From assembly GCA_934725105.1 (NCBI GenBank), contig CAKVBD010000052.1, positions 1-9,024 on the forward strand: 9,024 nt of DNA, in the 5' to 3' direction. This DNA comes from an uncultured Bulleidia sp. (GTDB taxonomy: Bacteria > Bacillota_I > Bacilli_A > Erysipelotrichales > Erysipelotrichaceae). How positions within the stretch are numbered: the first letter of the stretch is position 1; every line of letters begins with the position of its first letter. The notes beneath the pieces were generated by a model. The model did no database searches, had not been told where the DNA came from, and worked only from the letters and a program-made list of their open reading frames with translations. The position numbers and the translations under genes are program-made. This document shows positions 6,682 to 9,024 of this stretch, piece after piece.

Positions 6682-6724
6682 AAAAGAAAACAGAAGACTA
6701 TATGAGTTGCCGCTCAGTCTTCTG
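6682..6724 (-). terminator. Intrinsic terminator on the minus strand
   Basis: CAGAAGACT (6691-6699) and AGTCTTCTG (6716-6724) form a perfect 9-bp stem, with GAG/CTC (6704-6706 with 6713-6715) adding inner pairs. On the minus strand the hairpin is followed by a T-rich tail, TTTTCTTTTT. It would stop leftward transcripts before they run into the fucosidase gene from the opposite side. No intact gene ends just upstream of it. Confidence 0.65.
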
Positions 6725-6831
6725 CTGTCTTTCAAACAACTACATGATATCTTTTAAATCATCTAAATGCAATATCATTTCTCAAAGTCAGTATGATTCT
6801 GAAATCAGAAGAATCGTTACTATTCACCGAT

Positions 6832-6897
6832 AAATGAAAATAAAGAGAGCAGTCAATCGATCTAAACAATCAGATCCTGCTCTCTTGTCTTTTTCGG
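6832..6897. terminator. Long hairpin, probable bidirectional terminator
   Basis: AAGAGAGCAG (6843-6852) and CTGCTCTCTT (6877-6886) make a perfect 10-bp stem; GATCT/AGATC (6859-6863 with 6872-6876) form a second inner helix. T-rich sequence follows on both strands (TTGTCTTTTT on plus, TTTATTTTC on minus). It lies downstream of the minus-strand transposase remnant and of the two-gene unit at 7254-8503, and could be their terminator. Confidence 0.6.
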
Positions 6898-6963
6898 TCG
6901 CTATCCAAGAAGGATCTGTGTTCCAGACTGTCCTGAATTCATCATCATCAAAGTACAGCAGCT

Positions 6964-7213
6964 TCAGACTGTATATGTGCTGATATTCAAATTCGCTGCT
7001 GATTTTTCTATTGGTACTTGTGAAAAGGTATCCACGATAAGTTGATCCCATTTAGATCCGTCATGATGGGAATAATGCGTAAGCTGACCATTATCATAAG
7101 TGAAGCGTTTATGAGAGCAGCTGCATTTCAGCATAGGTTTACCATCTATCGATTTTATCCTTTGCGTATTGATCTAGATTATTGTAAAAGTTAACGAATT
7201 CTGTATCTTTCAT
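6964..7213 (-). pseudogene. Broken IS1595-like transposase remnant
   Basis: Two minus-strand pieces read like the N-terminal part of an IS1595/ISL-type transposase. The first, from the ATG at 7213, encodes MKDTEFVNFYNNLDQYAKD and runs into a TAA at 7139-7141. From 7143 a second frame encodes KPMLKCSCSHKRFTYDNGQL and continues through WDQLIVDTFSQVPIEKSAAN to an in-frame TGA at 6964-6966. The pattern Cys-x-Cys, RFTY-xG-LT, then a W-xx-I segment and a helix-turn-helix-like end (SAANLNIS) is what these zinc-ribbon transposases show. The first CxxC of the ribbon is missing at the frame junction, suggesting an internal deletion, and the whole catalytic DDE domain is gone. A third frame just downstream (QDSLEHRSFLD) may be a further relic. 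Family assignment is from memory of the pattern. Confidence 0.6.
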
Positions 7214-7253
7214 AATGGCATTGCAAATAATAGTTTCCTTTTATGTACCACTA

Positions 7254-7976
7254 TTACTTCCATTCTTTTTTGAGCTCGTGCACTCTATAACGAATGTAGA
7301 TCCAGTTGCAAATCCATTGTTGATTCTGAATGAGATAGTCAGGACATTTTTCAATAAAATCTTCCCAGTTTGTACATCCACTATTGATCACTTTATAAAA
7401 TTCTGAATCAAAGTAATCTCCATCAACAGAATGTATCTGATTATCATGGATAATACGTAATTCTTTATTCTCCTTTAACAGCTTTTTCCCATTCTTTTTG
7501 AATGCTGACAAACCAACAGGCAACATTTTATTCATAGAAAGATAGTAATTTACCTTCCTATCTAAATCAGAAAAAATATCGGTGTTAAGATCTGTTAAAT
7601 CCAAACGTGGTAAAAAACAAACATAAGTCGGAATCTGTTCTTTTAGCATTGTACAGGTAATTTCTAAACCGACAATATTATTTACAGTATTAGATATCCA
7701 GAATCGGATTTCTTTTGCGTTTTCAAGTGATTCAAAATAATTATCTATATCACATTCCCATCCAGCAATGATATCTTTCGTAAGTGGCCATTGACTGGAG
7801 TAGTATTTTTTCGAATTTTCTATCATATGTTCTTTTGTAAATGGTTTTAATAAACCATATTCAAAATGAATCGGACAATCCACAACCTGAAAATCTAAAA
7901 TACCTTTTTCTCTGTATCCATGTTCAACCAATTCTTTATAGTTGTACTCAAAGCAAATATCAATGATTCTTTTCAT
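7254..7976 (-). CDS. Hypothetical cytoplasmic protein, possibly DUF1835/DUF3658-like
   Basis: The 240-residue protein has no signal peptide or membrane span. It starts IIDICFEYNYKELVEHG, a beta-strand then helix pattern, and later has KEIRFWISNTVNNIVGLEIT (about 87-107), where an acidic helix is followed by a strand, a polar turn and a helix. The C-terminus has NWIYIRYRVHELKKEWK. This layout resembles DUF1835 proteins with a DUF3658 tail, but the similarity is weak and judged by eye; function is unknown. It is rich in W, Y and acidic residues. The ATG overlaps the TGA of the upstream secreted-protein gene (ATGA), so the two are probably co-translated and may work together. The transposase remnant begins about 40 bases after the stop. 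Confidence 0.7.
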   Translation of the reverse strand: MKRIIDICFEYNYKELVEHGYREKGILDFQVVDCPIHFEYGLLKPFTKEHMIENSKKYYSSQWPLTKDIIAGWECDIDNYFESLENAKEIRFWISNTVNNIVGLEITCTMLKEQIPTYVCFLPRLDLTDLNTDIFSDLDRKVNYYLSMNKMLPVGLSAFKKNGKKLLKENKELRIIHDNQIHSVDGDYFDSEFYKVINSGCTNWEDFIEKCPDYLIQNQQWICNWIYIRYRVHELKKEWK

Positions 7977-8503
7977 TTGATAACTACATCCACAGATTGT
8001 ATACTTTTACCACCATTCAATACTTCGCCATCAACTAAGTATATGTAGTAGCTCGCTTCACAATGGATTTTATGTCCTTTTGTAAATTCTCTACCAGATC
8101 TTTTTTCTGCATTAAATCTATAGGAAGGAACATCTTCCCTTCTATTTATAGATACATTGGAAGCACCATAAGATTGTGTATCTTTGAAAGACACAGTGCC
8201 CGATATTCCTTGAATGTGTGCCTCATAATCTAAACCAGTAAGTGTTACCCTCGCTTTTAGATAACGTGTGCCTGAAACTTGAGAAATCGCAAATTCTCTT
8301 CTTATTTCATATAATTTTCTTGAAGATCTAACTTGTGATTGGGACTCATAGATTGTATGAGTATCAATATCGTAATATAAATAATCAACTGTTTTTGATA
8401 ATAGTTCATCTGAATGGTTTTTTGTATTTTCTTCTGCCAAAACAGGTGTACCAGATAAAATCAGGGAAATTATACACATAAGTGATATTATAATTTTTTT
8501 CAT
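7973..8503 (-). CDS. Secreted protein of unknown function
   Basis: The 176-residue product begins with a classical Sec signal peptide: MKK, a hydrophobic core at about 4-17, and a likely cleavage after VLA at residue 23. There is no lipobox cysteine, no LPXTG and no later membrane span, so it is probably released or loosely attached. The mature part (about 153 residues) alternates polar and hydrophobic residues in a beta-rich pattern, e.g. RYLKARVTLTGLDYEAHIQG at 80-99 and ASYYIYLVDGEVL near 150-162, suggesting a small beta-sandwich. It has one cysteine after the signal peptide. I do not recognise a family. The ATG has a good AAAGGAGTT site about 9 bases upstream. The stop overlaps the start of the 240-residue gene. 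Confidence 0.8.
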   Translation of the reverse strand: MKKIIISLMCIISLILSGTPVLAEENTKNHSDELLSKTVDYLYYDIDTHTIYESQSQVRSSRKLYEIRREFAISQVSGTRYLKARVTLTGLDYEAHIQGISGTVSFKDTQSYGASNVSINRREDVPSYRFNAEKRSGREFTKGHKIHCEASYYIYLVDGEVLNGGKSIQSVDVVIK

Positions 8504-8567
8504 ATACTTAAACTCCTTTACATCTTATAATTTTTAATATCATGATTGTGATGTTGTAACCACTAAA

Positions 8568-8627
8568 TTATTTAATTGCGAATTGCATACTTAAATTATC
8601 TCCATTTTTATACCTTGCTATATACAT
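8568..8627 (-). CDS. Possible 19-residue small ORF
   Basis: An ATG at 8627 opens a 19-codon frame encoding MYIARYKNGDNLSMQFAIK, with AAGGAAGG at 8636-8643 about 8 bases upstream, a spacing suited to initiation. An in-frame ATG two codons earlier is too close to that site. It precedes the secreted-protein gene on the same strand by 64 bases and could be a leader peptide, a small peptide or a gene fragment. I do not recognise the product, and short frames like this arise often by chance. Confidence 0.3.
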   Translation of the reverse strand: MYIARYKNGDNLSMQFAIK

Positions 8628-8649
8628 AACCATTTCCTTCCTTATGAAC

Positions 8650-8677
8650 TTTATATATTTTTTACTTAAAATTACAA
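8650..8677 (-). promoter_or_regulatory. Weak promoter-like pair upstream of the small ORF
   Basis: On the minus strand TTGTAA (8672-8677) and TATAAA (8650-8655) are 16 bases apart. A start near 8643 would fall at the ribosome binding site of the tiny ORF, and the transcript would continue into the secreted-protein gene. In DNA this AT-rich the match carries little weight. Confidence 0.3.
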
Positions 8678-8788
8678 TTAATTGGTCTTCCTGTCTTTAT
8701 ATTGTGTATTCTTCAATTTAAATCAAATCAGAAATAAATTATATATAACCTGTGATTCAATTATAAAGCTTGAAAGAAGAATTAAGTC

Positions 8789-8823
8789 TATCAAAAAAGT
8801 TACAATAGTATACTTTTTTGATA
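8789..8823. repeat. Perfect 12-bp inverted repeat
   Basis: TATCAAAAAAGT (8789-8800) and ACTTTTTTGATA (8812-8823) are perfect inverted copies separated by 11 bases. The arms have few G or C, so the RNA hairpin would be weak. It could be a binding site for a dimeric regulator, a mobile-element end, or a bidirectional terminator-like structure. Confidence 0.6.
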
Positions 8824-8878
8824 TTCAATCATTTATCAATAAGTAATTATAACTGATGTTGTAAATAAAATATAATTG

Positions 8879-8992
8879 TTATTTTATTTCAGAAATATAT
8901 TTTTCAATCGTAACTTCATCGATACCACCATTGTAAGCTGTAATACCCCTGAGTTTTACAGTCAGACATAATGAAATACTTTCATTTTCAGC
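8879..8992 (-). other. Open frame without a start codon, possible gene relic
   Basis: A minus-strand frame is open for 37 codons between a TAA at 8993-8995 and a TAA at 8879-8881. It encodes a protein-like sequence containing SLCLTVKLRGITAYNGG and ending DEVTIEKYISEIK. It has no ATG, GTG or TTG in a credible place and no ribosome binding site, so if it is real it is a C-terminal relic. I cannot assign a family. Confidence 0.25.
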
Positions 8993-9010
8993 TTAAATGC
9001 TGATTTTTTT
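8988..9010 (+). terminator. Weak terminator-like hairpin
   Basis: TCAGC (8988-8992) pairs with GCTGA (8999-9003) around a 6-base loop, followed by seven T (9004-9010) on the plus strand. The stem has only 5 bp and no plus-strand gene is seen before it, so it may be a remnant. Confidence 0.3.
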
Positions 9011-9024
9011 ATGTCAATTCTTTA

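Larger units (their letters stand above)
8504..9024. other. AT-rich region upstream of the secreted-protein gene
   Basis: About 520 very AT-rich bases with no ordinary gene. They hold a tiny ORF with a good ribosome binding site, a weak promoter-like pair, a perfect 12-bp inverted repeat, a start-less open frame and a weak terminator-like hairpin, each listed separately. The appearance fits decayed, accessory DNA. Confidence 0.5.

Noticed and set aside
6725..6790. Minus-strand 12-codon frame MILHLDDLKDIM before a terminator
   Set aside because: It is very short, has a stop codon two codons before its ATG and no ribosome binding site; probably chance.
6824..7051. Minus-strand 75-codon frame across the transposase relic and hairpin
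   Set aside because: It is out of frame with the recognisable transposase fragments, and its end is simply the terminator hairpin translated; no family resemblance.
8879..8960. C-terminus of an IS200/IS605 TnpA transposase
   Set aside because: GGIDEVTIEKYI is faintly like the TnpA C-terminal helix, but no catalytic HUH or tyrosine part is present and the upstream residues do not fit.
8504..9024. CRISPR array or tandem repeats in the AT-rich region
   Set aside because: No regularly spaced direct repeats could be found; the region only has isolated inverted repeats and AT-rich runs.

Overview
The window looks like a low-GC Bacillota chromosome. The order ecfA1-ecfA2-ecfT-truA-rplM-rpsI is the conserved Firmicutes arrangement, Shine-Dalgarno sites are strong (AAGGAGG type), and protein style, codon use and AT-rich spacers suggest an Erysipelotrichaceae-like gut bacterium. 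That taxonomic placement is an inference from gene order and style, not from a database match.

Left part (1-5163, all minus strand): one long, tightly packed transcription unit. Read in its own direction it runs from a HAD-superfamily protein (5163) through both ATPases and the transmembrane protein of an energy-coupling factor (ECF) vitamin transporter, the tRNA pseudouridine synthase TruA, and ribosomal proteins L13 and S9. Stop and start codons overlap or nearly touch at several junctions (ecfA1/ecfA2, ecfA2/ecfT, ecfT/truA), so translation is probably coupled. Between truA and rplM lies an L13-leader-type structured RNA that begins at the truA stop codon. No substrate-binding S component is present, so this is a shared group II ECF module working with S proteins encoded elsewhere.

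Middle (5164-6643): a compact divergent promoter region of 100 bp separates the operon from a plus-strand GH29 alpha-L-fucosidase with no signal peptide, followed by an intrinsic terminator. This suggests intracellular breakdown of imported fucosylated sugars.

Right part (6644-9024): accessory, AT-rich and decayed. It holds several terminator-like hairpins, a broken IS1595-like transposase remnant (internal deletion, frameshift and in-frame stop), and an intact two-gene minus-strand unit. That unit encodes a secreted 176-residue protein of unknown function followed, with an ATGA overlap, by a 240-residue cytoplasmic protein that may be a divergent DUF1835/DUF3658 relative. About 500 bp of very AT-rich DNA lies upstream and carries a tiny ORF with a good ribosome binding site, a perfect 12-bp inverted repeat and an open frame without a start codon.

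I found no tRNA, rRNA or CRISPR array. The points most worth a second look are the roughly 110-residue C-terminal extension on TruA, a promoter-like sequence superimposed on the L13 leader, the HAD protein lacking its usual second aspartate, and the uncharacterised secreted/cytoplasmic gene pair.
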